From Cadophora sp. MPI-SDFR-AT-0126 (taxonomy: Eukaryota > Ascomycota > Leotiomycetes > Helotiales > Ploettnerulaceae): a DNA stretch of 64,000 bases. Below, in pieces: positions 25,110 through 34,665 of the stretch. A model generated the notes under the pieces. The model made no database searches. It saw nothing but the letters and a program-made list of their open reading frames with translations, and had not been told where the DNA came from. The first letter of the stretch is position 1. Each line of letters starts with the position of its first letter. The position numbers were made by a program, and so were the translations under genes. Location of the stretch: contig JAGMVK010000001.1 in NCBI GenBank assembly GCA_020747065.1, positions 3,410,001 to 3,474,000 of the forward strand, given 5' to 3'.

Positions 25110-25464
25110 ATGAAGCTCCTAGTATTTGCAAGCCTCTTATGTGTCGACTCAGCAACCAGGGATAAGGTTAGGAGATCTCAATTTCATAGTCAACTAAAGC
25201 TAAACTCACATCCATTCAAGCTACTCAATCTCATGACCGGCGTTTCCCAAAATGCCTTCGAGAACGAGCCAGGCGTCCTGAAATTCGGTCTCTTCGTGCC
25301 CCACGAGGAGCCAAACGACAAATTGCTATATTCCATCGAAGAGTGAGTCCGCCCTACACATTGAGCTCTAAAACCGCAAAGTATCCATATTGAATGATCC
25401 CAGATACGCAAACCAAGCCGCATTCAACTCCCACCTGTCCAGCAAACCCGTAGTAGAAATGTAA
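25110..25464 (+). CDS. Short ABM-type (antibiotic biosynthesis monooxygenase fold) protein
   Basis: Three exons: 25110-25166, 25221-25342 and 25404-25464, giving 79 aa. The layout follows ABM/dimeric alpha-beta barrel proteins: a first beta-strand (LLVFASLL), a helix after RDKLL, the hallmark NEPGVLKF strand, the YSIEEYANQAAFNSH segment, and the start of the last helix. The stop comes just after HLSSKPVVEM, whereas related proteins usually continue for about 20-30 more residues. The last helix and strand therefore appear missing. It may be a truncated, possibly non-functional copy, or a last exon may have been missed. The substrate is unknown. Confidence 0.65.
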
Positions 25465-26093
25465 CGGAGTTTTTGTTTTTGAAGATGATGGGTGGGTTCT
25501 TGTATAAGGCGGAATAGGTGAATTCAAATTCGTATATCGAGCATGTGTAGGTTAACTATTCTAAGTCCAAAACCATGCTCCTTCTCTACAGTCCATTTGT
25601 CTGTATCGCCGCTTTCGTAGAGCAAAGGCAATTCCAAGCCGCTATTTAGATGCCCACGTCGAACCGATTGCGCTCCAACGTTGACTACCAATTTGCTTGG
25701 CAAACATGGAGAAACAACAGGTCTGAAGTCCCATGGATCTTTGTGTTACTGGCTATGTCAAGGATCACAAACCAATATCGAATGACTAAAAGGGACAGCA
25801 TAATAACGTCATGGACTTAACTCAGGGTATAGGAAAGCAATGGTAAGGGCAGTGAAAAGATCGAGAAAGGGTGGATAGACTGCTGGAATTACACCTGGTG
25901 ACGATGCAGTTCCGAACATAATGCAAGCCAAAGGATTATTCGAAGCAGATTGCAAGGAGGAACAAAGAACAGCGATTAATTTTGATTTCTAGTTCGAGGA
26001 TCAGCAAAGATCTTGTTTCGAAAGGGAGCTCAACCTGTAAGGACTACACCATAACATCTGAATACACCTATGAGCCAATCTGGTGTCCTGCTA
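25465..26093. other. Intergenic spacer between convergent genes
   Basis: No gene or structured element is visible. Confidence 0.6.
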
Positions 26094-27191
26094 TCAACTC
26101 TCCTTTAATAAAAATGTCGGCTCTATGGTCCGACTCGAATGACACTTATCCCACACCATATTTGCCGTACTCCCAACAGCAAAGACTAGCCCTCCACATC
26201 CAGTAGCAGTCCCGAGATCCCCCTTCCATGATGCCCAAGATGTTGTAACGCCAATTCCAAGAATGAATAGCAGAGCTTGAACTATAAAGAAGCTTCTATG
26301 TGGTGATGCTAATAGGATTTTCCACCAGGGGAGTTTTCTTGGGAGAGTCATCGAGTATGACGGCAGGGCAGGTTCTTGATCGGCAAGAAAGGAACTCGAA
26401 CTCGGGTGGAAAAGGGGTAGTGTTTCTTGTGTTTCAGGGTTGATATCGAGGCTCAAAAGACTCTGTAATTGTTTGGAGATACTAAGAGGACGTATCAGTA
26501 TAGGAGCGATATAAGTCGAGGGAAGAGATGACTCGGTGTATTGCAATGTTTTCATTTGAGAGTCTGCCACATCTCCGCAGGATAGGTTGGGCTGATTGGG
26601 ACAGGAAAGAAGGCGAGAGACGTTCTTGTTGAGGATTTTAATGTGCTCGATCTGCTCTTCTAATACTTCAAGAATCGAGCTTCGAGTAGAAACCGTTTTG
26701 CCCTTGGAGGCAAGATATGCCCGGAGTTTCAGCAGCGCGTTCTCGCCCTGTCCACTATATCGACTCTAATTCTGATGTGTCAGTTACCTTCTTCAATACG
26801 TTGTCACAGAGCGTCTTGCGAGAAATATGTATACCTCGTTATTCATCTGTGTAATAAGATCGAGAAGAGCATATATCTCTGCAATGTTCTCTCCAGTTTC
26901 CCACAAATTTGCTAAGATGCTGTGCGCCTTCTCGAAGCCATATTTGGCTTCAAGCGCTGTACGGACAGATGCATTGGACCACAAGTTTCTCTCGTTGCTT
27001 TCTGGGGTAGAAGTATAAGCATGATTTGAGAAAAAACACCAGTATGCCTTGTGAATAGTCTGCTCTGTTAAGAATGCATGAAGGACGGACTCCACTTTTC
27101 TTCCCAGCTGGATGGTATCACGGGCTCTGTAGCAGGCTGCTCCAACTCTGTAGGTAGCTGCAGATATGCTACAAAAGACTAAGGGGTCCAT
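26094..27191 (-). CDS. Hypothetical fungal protein with two C-terminal TM segments
   Basis: Two exons: 27191-26835 and 26765-26094, joined in phase 0 by a 69-nt intron with a CTGAC branch-like site; 342 aa. The N-terminus MDPLVFCSISAATYRVG is reminiscent of the MDPLS-type start common on fungal signalling proteins, followed by helical charged sequence. A long linker carries a predicted coiled segment (ILEVLEEQIEHIKIL). Near the C-terminus are two hydrophobic stretches (SFFIVQALLFILGIGV and GCGGLVFAVGSTANMV). It is probably a membrane protein with a cytosolic N-terminal helical domain. The family is not recognised, and the resemblance of the start is only suggestive. Confidence 0.7.
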
Positions 27192-29249
27192 CTTGACGGT
27201 GGTTAAAAGAAGAAAAATTGATAGGAAGCTTCAATTGAGAGAGGGAGTGTAAATGGTGTCCCGCTGTTGAAGAGGGCTGTGGACTGTGGCGGTGGCAGGA
27301 CAAGATTGAGCGTCACCTGATAAACGAGATGGCCTGTAAGGCTTTCCATAAGACTGACATTGACAACCGGTATGTCGGATATTGGTGCTCCCTTCCTGAA
27401 ACGAGCCAGCGACATGTCCAAAACTCCACACAGTTTATCTAGAGCTCACAGCTGCAGTCGATTCAATTTCTTCGTACTCAACTTCAAGGTAACTGACTAC
27501 AATAAGCGATTCTGCGCAACTCGTCCCTTCGTTGGCGGCTCTCCTGATTGCTCGTTGTTGGATTCCGCGTATCATCATCTGCCTTGCAGCGCTTCCGATT
27601 AGAATGATCCTGTCTTGTCGTCTATAAAGGATAGTATAGATCGGATCTTCGTTTCGCTGCAGATGGCATGCGACTAAACCCATGGTAGAATAGCGTGAAC
27701 ATAATGCTGCTGGGTTGGTCACGTTTGAGGCACGTGTGTCCGTGGCTGGGTAAGGGACGGCTGTATTTTCCTCTGAAGTTGGCTCAAGACATGTTTTATC
27801 TAACTAGCCTTCTCAGGCAACCGTTCTTTTTTCCGCAATCTCTTCTCTGACTCAATGATAGCTGGCCACATCTCGGAAGCATCTTACTCTCTCGTGATTG
27901 ATAAATATTTGTAAGGTCCAGAATTTTGTCAGTGATGTGTTTATGACTATTCGATACAGGTTCTTCGACTACAAGCCCAATTCAATCAATACATATCTTA
28001 AAGAAACGTTAAAGAAAGCTTCTTCCTTACACAACCCGACTACAATAAGCTTCAGCTTCTTCTGACGTCTCAATTAGTTAAGCCTGAATTGTATCCTTCT
28101 CTGTGGAAGCGTTATGAACCAATGAACGACGTGTCACTGATATGTATATGTGTACATAAATATCTTGTAGGAGAGGAAGTCGTGGGGAAATGGAGCAGAG
28201 ACTGCCAAGCACTTATGTTCTCAAATGTACGCGATGAGGCGTATATATAAGCCTTGACATGTCATGACCCTCTCATCTCGGTACTTCGTAATTCTCGGTA
28301 CTTCGTAATTCTCGGTACTTCTTATGTTCAGCTTACAATATCTCCGAACCTTCTCCCAACCTCGGTTTTGTCCGTAAACAAACAATCCAACCAATATCAC
28401 ATTCGATTTTCACTACCGAGGCAACAGAGCGACCTTCTAAACCTTGTTTTTGTGCAACACCGTGATGTCTTAGCCACTTCGTATCCGATTCAAGCACTTG
28501 TGGCGGTGCCGCTATCGAATCAATATTTTGGCGCGGTCACACTACCCAGAAAACACGAGTCGCCACCTCCTCTTTCAGCAGATCTGTCTTTGCAACGGTC
28601 GCTAGATAGCGATCGCCTATCGATGGTTCCAAACGTCTGGGTAACCTTTGTCCAGTCGTTCCCTTATGTCTCGTCACAACCTTTTCTTTATTGATGCTTC
28701 AAGCTGAATGAAGGTCAGGAATGCTCCGCCGCGGCGCGATAGAGCTTCTCTATTGCCTGCTTTCTTGATCGTGGGGTTTGTTGCTATGAACCTAGGTTCG
28801 GACTTAATAGTCTGAAGATGTTGGAATATTCCTAAAAGTCTAAGAATTCAATAGATGCATGTCTTGCCCTTGTTATAAAGGTATGCGTTGTCTGCTTGTC
28901 TTCTCAATTTGAGATACTGCCAAAAGCTGATACTCTCAAACATTGGAGAATTCAAAGTGAGCTTTTCAATCCATTTTCTTTCAAGCACTGTACGACGTCT
29001 CCTATGGCCCATGTCAAGATGGATTCAGACCATCCCTTTGCCACATTGACAATGTCTCGAACACCCTGGAGCGATCGAGTTGAGCTGTCACAATGCTAAT
29101 GGATCCCAGGCTACCGGTACATTTTGATTATCATCATTCTGAAACAAGATTGAGGATTGGACATTTGAGTCAACCTGGCTGGTGTTGTGCTCAACACATC
29201 AACTCAGTCAAAGCCTGAATCAACCAGGTCAAACCTCATCGACAGAAAC
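27192..29249. other. Intergenic spacer with short repeats
   Basis: No supported gene. A 17-bp direct repeat lies at 28276-28321. Frames at 27435-27722 (-) and 28254-28694 (+) have no recognisable features, and the latter begins inside the repeat. Confidence 0.5.
28276..28321. repeat. 17-bp tandem direct repeat, about 2.7 copies
   Basis: The unit TCTCGGTACTTCGTAAT starts at 28276, 28293 and 28310, the last copy being partial. Confidence 0.9.
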
Positions 29250-29966
29250 ATGCATTCCGAACCTAGTACACCGCCTGCCCCTTCAACACCACGGAACAAG
29301 ATGACACGCAAACCATGTTTCTCCATCTTTCCCCCAACACCACCACAATCCTCCCACTCGACCAATCAACCACAAACCTACTCACCCCCACACTCACCCA
29401 TATTCTCTGATCCACGAACAAGCACTTTGACACCAGCGTCAACGCCACCACGTTCCATGGCTTCACCATTTCAACCCACTCAGATACCTTTACCATTTAC
29501 TATCACCAGATTTCCGTGTACCCTCCCGCCAGATCCAAACCTGCCCAGTTACTACGACACGAAAAGCGATAGTGACGAGAATTGCCTCATAAACAACGAT
29601 CTCATCCGCGTCGTTGCACTAATGGCACATGGGACAGGAACCTCCGACTCCGATTTCTTCGTCCACGCACTCAACTTGGCTGACGATTGTGTGGCCAAAG
29701 CGACAGAACTCGAGTTGTGGGATACGGTATCGAAGTGTCATCTGTATCGTACCTACTGTTTCATGAATTTAAAGAGATGGAAGGAGGCGAGACAAGCTGT
29801 TGCGAAAGCTGCGACTATCAGAGCGTGGGGTCATCAGATAGACACTATCATGGGCCATATCGAGGAAGGCGAGATGCGGGAAGACATGTGCAGAAGAGGG
29901 CTACTCGTGGTGAGTGAGGCTGAGAAGGCAAGGAAATTGAGCTTTAGTGTTGGTGTACATTGGTAG
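29250..29966 (+). CDS. Hypothetical protein: disordered Pro/Ser/Thr N-terminus, helical TPR-like C-terminus
   Basis: A single exon of 238 aa starting at the ATG of MHSEPSTPP; the frame is open further upstream but has no earlier ATG. The first about 105 residues are Pro/Ser/Thr-rich and disordered. The rest is helical, with paired segments (FFVHALNLADDCVAKA, LWDTVSKCHLYRTYC, RWKEARQAVAKAA) that look like one or two TPR-type helix pairs. A comparable helical region closes the coiled-coil gene at 34666-37274. The function is unknown. Confidence 0.7.
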   Translation: MHSEPSTPPAPSTPRNKMTRKPCFSIFPPTPPQSSHSTNQPQTYSPPHSPIFSDPRTSTLTPASTPPRSMASPFQPTQIPLPFTITRFPCTLPPDPNLPSYYDTKSDSDENCLINNDLIRVVALMAHGTGTSDSDFFVHALNLADDCVAKATELELWDTVSKCHLYRTYCFMNLKRWKEARQAVAKAATIRAWGHQIDTIMGHIEEGEMREDMCRRGLLVVSEAEKARKLSFSVGVHW

Positions 29967-30353
29967 GGCTGAAGGGAGTTGAAGGACGGCACTTGGAAGA
30001 ATTATGAGTAGTATCCACTCGTAGGGAATTTACGTTCCAGAAGTCGTTGGCTAGCAAGATGAGTATTGCGTTGGCTGTGGCGCTCGGTTCGCATTGGCCC
30101 TGACATCTATTGGTGGAGCCTTGCATGTGTGAGGCCTCCCCAATGAGACATCGAGTTATGCTGCACTGTGGCTTGCAGGATTTGGCGGGGGCTGTGGATG
30201 TGAGGCCTCACCATCTTCCTCAGAGCCTCGCATACTTATTGCATGATGCATAAATACAGTATCGTTCGGATAGAGTCATCTCAGACATCAATTTTCATCG
30301 TAACATTCTAAAGCTCCAGGGCCTATTACCAAGACGCCTTGTGGGACGCCAAA
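29967..30353. other. Intergenic spacer / promoter
   Basis: Contains a duplicated-looking GTGAGGCCTC element near 30129 and 30200. It is probably the 3' UTR of the left gene and promoter of the ubiquitin-like gene. Confidence 0.5.
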
Positions 30354-31511
30354 ATGCAGATATTTGTGAGGAACCAGGGAGGTAAAGTGCTCTCGTTAGA
30401 AGTTGAGCCATCTTTTACTGTCGATCGTGTGAAGGAAGAACTTCACGACAGAGGAGAGGACCCGCCTGACGGACAGCGTCTCATATTTGCGGGTAAACAG
30501 CTGGAAGACGGACGTAATCTTTCAGATTACAATATCAAGAGCGAATGTACTATCACCCTAGTTACACGGCTCCGTGGCGGCGGTGACGGGCGATTTGAGG
30601 TTACCATCATGCTACCAGACAGCAGATATCTCACAGTCCGCCTCGAGTCATCAGACACTATCCGCTACCTCAAAGCCAGAATCGAAGAAATCGAGAACAT
30701 ACCTGCCACTGCCCAGGACATCGTCTATGGTGGAGCCAAACTACAAAATGCAAAATCGCTCGCGGACTATGGGTGCGGGGAGAGACAACCTTCCAACTAG
30801 TATCTTTGCTTTCCGAACCTCAACAAGATACACCTCCGAGGTATACTGAGCCACTCACTATCACGCGCCTTCCGACAATAACTGTCAACCTCAGCCAGCT
30901 TTGGGCACCGCCTTCTTCTGAACAAAATATCCAACGGAGTCCGCGGGCAGAACCTTGCCAGGAAAATACTCCAGAGCCGCCGAGATTACACGTACAGACG
31001 CCGCCACGCACACTACTTGAATCCTTAGGCCGATTACGAAGACGTCTTACACGATCCCTCACTCCAAGCTCTCCCCAGAGAACGGAAGTCTCCGTTTCGA
31101 CTCCCTCATCTCCAAGTCTCCAAGCGCCGGACCATGCTACGTCAAAACTGCGCAAGAGAAACACGGCAAGAGGCTTCAAATGCGAAGAACCGACCTGTCA
31201 GAAGACCTTTCCATCAAGTCAAGCACTCCGGCAAGTTTCTCGCCTCACCAACCTTACTTACCTCCTCGACCGACACTAATAATCTGACCAACAGTAAACA
31301 CCAGCGATACCACAACAAGCCTCATCGATGCCAACAGTGCGACAGACGCTTTGTCACGATCACTCATCTCACCCGACACGTCAACGATGTTCATGAGAGG
31401 CAGGAACATTACTGTCCGGTTGGCGGATGCGAGTATTCCTTGGCGGCCGGGAATGGCAAATCTTTTGCTAGAGAGTGGAATTTGACGAGGCATCTAAGGA
31501 ATATGCATTAG
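30354..31511 (+). CDS. Ubiquitin-like / ubiquitin-like / C2H2 zinc-finger fusion, with a one-base frame break
   Basis: Starts at the ATG of MQIFVRN. Module 1 is exactly 76 residues and ends RLRGG like ubiquitin. K11, K27, K48, I44 and V70 are kept, while positions equal to K6, K29, K33 and K63 are R, E, R and S. Module 2 is a more diverged ubiquitin-like fold. At 30771-30773 (GGG) the frame runs out into a stop 27 bases later, but the -1 frame continues the ubiquitin fold perfectly (LADYG then [10 protein letters not shown]). A Pro/Ser-rich linker follows. Then come C2H2 fingers: FKCEEPTC...H spanning an intron, a CQQCDRRF...H finger, and a final C-x4-C...H. The intron 31231-31294 is GC-AG. 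A nuclear or ubiquitin-pathway role is inference. The frame break may be a sequencing error, a mutation making a pseudogene, or recoding. Confidence 0.75.
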
Positions 31512-32034
31512 ATGATGTCGGGGCAGGGGGTGAATTTGTCGTTTTTATTTATCCATTTCTCAAGACTAGTTACAGTGTAGACGTGATGAGATAATGTAGT
31601 ACAGTTTTCAGTTTGAAGAGTGCGGAAATGGCAGGAGTCTACATGTTAGCCGAGAATCAATTCCAAACATCAACACACCATAACCGAGCCCAAAAGCGTT
31701 ATAGGAATCTCCTCTCCTCAATACTCATCAACTGTCTACAACAAATGAATGGCTTTCTTTGACATACCGAGCGCATCCCTCATCATGTCCCCTCTTGACT
31801 TGAAAGGTGATCGTTCCGAATGCGGCATTCCATTTATCGCTTAGGGTCAACAAAGAAAGTCGCTCAAAGCACCATGAAAATGACATCTCCTCTCACCTGG
31901 AAATGCAATTATCTACCCCGTACGAATATTTTGGCAATTATACTATAATCTGAGAATATCTCGTCATAAGACATCATAGCTAGGCTAAAGTCCAGAACTG
32001 TGCCTGTCCAGCCCTATTTTCGGCGGAGAAAACA
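31512..32034. other. Intergenic spacer
   Basis: No gene seen; 3' UTR of the fusion gene and promoter of the next gene. Confidence 0.6.
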
Positions 32035-34184
32035 ATGGCGAAGGACTGTGATCCAGCGGCGACTGCGGAAAATACTAAGCGTGGAGAAAAAGCAACATCC
32101 GAGGATTCAGAAACCGTGGAATCATCGGAAACAGAAAACATAGACACTTACATATCCTCGCCCTCCGGCACCGAGTCTCCACACCCGGTCTGTTCCAGGA
32201 GCTTCGCAGCCGAATCCTCAGGATCTCCGCCTATCTCCCCTCTCGAGCCAAAACCACCAACAACAGATGGTCAAACCCAATCTCAAGATAAACCAGAACA
32301 TCACTATGCACCCGATATTCTCACAAACCCTCACTTAAAGCCACTCACCATCAACCTCGGTCCAAGCACCTCTGTCCAGGAGAACCGCAATGATGGGGAA
32401 GAACTAGGGAAGGGAGACAAGGAAAAAGACAAAATCGTTCCGAGTTATTTGAAGGCTGCGTTTAGAAAGTATCCAAGGAACTTCATTCCCAATTTGGAAA
32501 GATTTGTTGAAGATGGTAACGGGAGAGAACATGATCAAATGGAACAGTCGTTGGAAATCGGGAAGCGTGTCGACGTGACAGGGGCCAAAGGAGATGGACA
32601 AGATAGCCCTGTGACCGAGCAAACCGTCCAAGACCTCAACATTCTCCTCAGCTTTTCCTCCCAAAAGTCCAATCTCGACGAATTCATCGCCCCTCAAGAT
32701 CCTCTCTTCGTCAGCATGGCCAGTGTATCCAATCAAGGTCAAAGCCCAGGACAAGGAATACCCCTATCTGGCACCGACGACGATGATGACGAGGAACATG
32801 ACGGACATGATTCTGTATCTGGTCCTTCAGGAATTCCTCCCAATCCAGTTCCTAAAGCGAAGAAAAAACGATCTCGAAAGAGAAAGGGTAAAGCTACTGG
32901 ATCGGGAACCACGACGCCAGGTCGACAGCCAGCTGAGACGCCGTCTTTGCCTGCTCTTCCGTCTATGACTTCGGTTCCTTGGGAGATAGAAGCAAGTGGA
33001 GATTCCGAGGAGGTGGCTACACCTAGAGCAGTTACTTCTCAAGAGGATGAACCTACTGGAAATGAGCCATCCACGTCCACGATACCTTCTGCTCCAGCTT
33101 TGAGTGCAAAACAGGATGATGCAGCTACTCGACTACCGGCTTCCATACCTACAACGCCGCCAGCTTCGGCTCAAAGGCCATTCGCAGAGGCTGCATTCAC
33201 GCCACTTTCTCAAATAGAGCTCTCTGCATCCCGATATACAGACAATAGCAAGATCCAGGACTCACGAGACACCGACGAAACGTCCATAGGTGTAGATGAT
33301 GATCCAGCACCAGGTACGTCCTCTCCCCCACCATCCTCACCTCCACAACCACCATCCACACCAATCCTGCCCTCCTCCCCACCACCATCCACTCCACCCA
33401 AACGATCATCCAGCCCACCCAGCACCCGTACCTCCCAAGCCAGCATCCTATCCCCATCATCCTCTCAATCACCACCAAAACCCATGCCCCTACCCCAAAT
33501 TCCAATTCAACAGCATCCGAAATACCCTTTCATCCCAGCTGCACCAGCCGAGAAGAGGTTGCCACCGTTAGAAGAGGGGGAGAGAGCACCGACTATGATC
33601 AGCCATCCGCAGGGTATGAATATTCCGAGGAGGGAGTTGATGCGGTGAGGATGGAGAGGGAGAGGGCTGACTTGAGGAGTTTAGTGGAGGGCGGAAGTGG
33701 GATGGTTGGGCGGGAGGAGGGGGGTGAGACGAGAGGGAGTGATGAGTATGGGAGAGATGGACCCTATAGTTGGGTGGCTGAGCCTGGTTTCGAGATACCC
33801 AGTCTGGGTGAGGTTGAGCAAGAGGAGCGAAGAGTGGGCGAGGGGAATGTCGAGCGTCAAGGCAGCTGGAGTGTCGGTGATGACTTAAGCTATGGCGCTG
33901 GTAATACTGTTTCTGCGTTTGCTATGCCGTATGCTCCTGAGGATGCAAGTGTGGATGCAGGTGGAGGCACCGGTCTGAGTGTGCGGAGTTCTATCCAAGG
34001 TCTTGCGCCGAGGAGTGATGTAAGTGCCAAAATTTGTTTTTGTTACGATCCTCTTATTCCTTCGTAAAATGATGAACGTTGTTCGCGGCAGGCCAGGACT
34101 GGTGAGAGTGAGAGGTGTTTGGTGTTGGAAATTTGGTTTCGGTCCTGTTGCTCGCTTGTTTTGGTTGTTGAGTTGAGCCCCTGA
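32035..34184 (+). CDS. Disordered low-complexity protein
   Basis: Two models. Unspliced, 32035-33648 encodes 537 aa. Spliced as 32035-33313, 33613-34019 and 34092-34184, it gives 592 aa. The donor GTACGT, the acceptor CCGCAG, and a second GTAAGT-GGCAG intron all keep frame, and the downstream frame (GFEIPSLGEVEQEERR and following) reads like real protein, so I favour splicing. The protein is Ser/Thr/Pro/Glu-rich with a basic stretch (KKKRSRKRKGK, a likely nuclear localisation signal) near residue 280. The segment 33314-33612 would encode SPPP repeats if retained. No domain is recognised; function unknown. Confidence 0.55.
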
Positions 34185-34665
34185 GCTAAGCGAGCTGGGT
34201 GAGGCTTGAAGTCTAGTCTCGCTTGAGCTTTGCCTGGACTCAGGCAAGGGGGGTTCGCGACTCCTCAGTAAGTAGAAGAGATCAAGAGACTGGATATGAC
34301 GGCGTCTCTCGCTCTTGTTGGGCCTTGGAGTCGGCAAGAAGTCTTTCAACCACTTTTGCCTCGAGCAAGGTGCGCAAGACTTGGACTTTGAGAGACACAA
34401 GTCTCACTCGGAATCTCAGTCCTCATCAGCGGCCCGGAGCACTTCAGTATAAAGTATACCTCTCATTTGCCCACAAAACCTCTCATGTAATCTTCCATTT
34501 CTTCTCTTGCTCCCCAGCTCTATCTCCTTACTCAAACTCAATTCCACGTCACAAAGACACGTCCACTAACACACCAGCCCTCAGAACCCCCTTCCCCCAG
34601 AAGTCCTTACCTTCCGCCAACACCCCGCCTCCTTCCCTCCGAACGCCCCGAACACCGATACCCAA
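34185..34665. other. Intergenic spacer
   Basis: Promoter/5' leader of the coiled-coil gene, CT- and CA-rich near its right end. Frames here are not supported. Confidence 0.55.

Noticed and set aside
28254..28694. Plus-strand 146-codon frame
   Set aside because: Begins in a 17-bp tandem repeat and has no domain.
30765..30790. Programmed -1 ribosomal frameshift at the ubiquitin-like gene
   Set aside because: No slippery heptamer or clear downstream stem-loop seen; a one-base sequence error or mutation is simpler.
30773..30810. An intron removing the frame break (GTGCGG donor, CTAG acceptor)
   Set aside because: The resulting frame stops soon after and destroys the ubiquitin fold.
33197..33505. 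Minus-strand Val/Gly/Trp-rich frames
   Set aside because: Shadows of the Pro/Ser-rich plus-strand tract.
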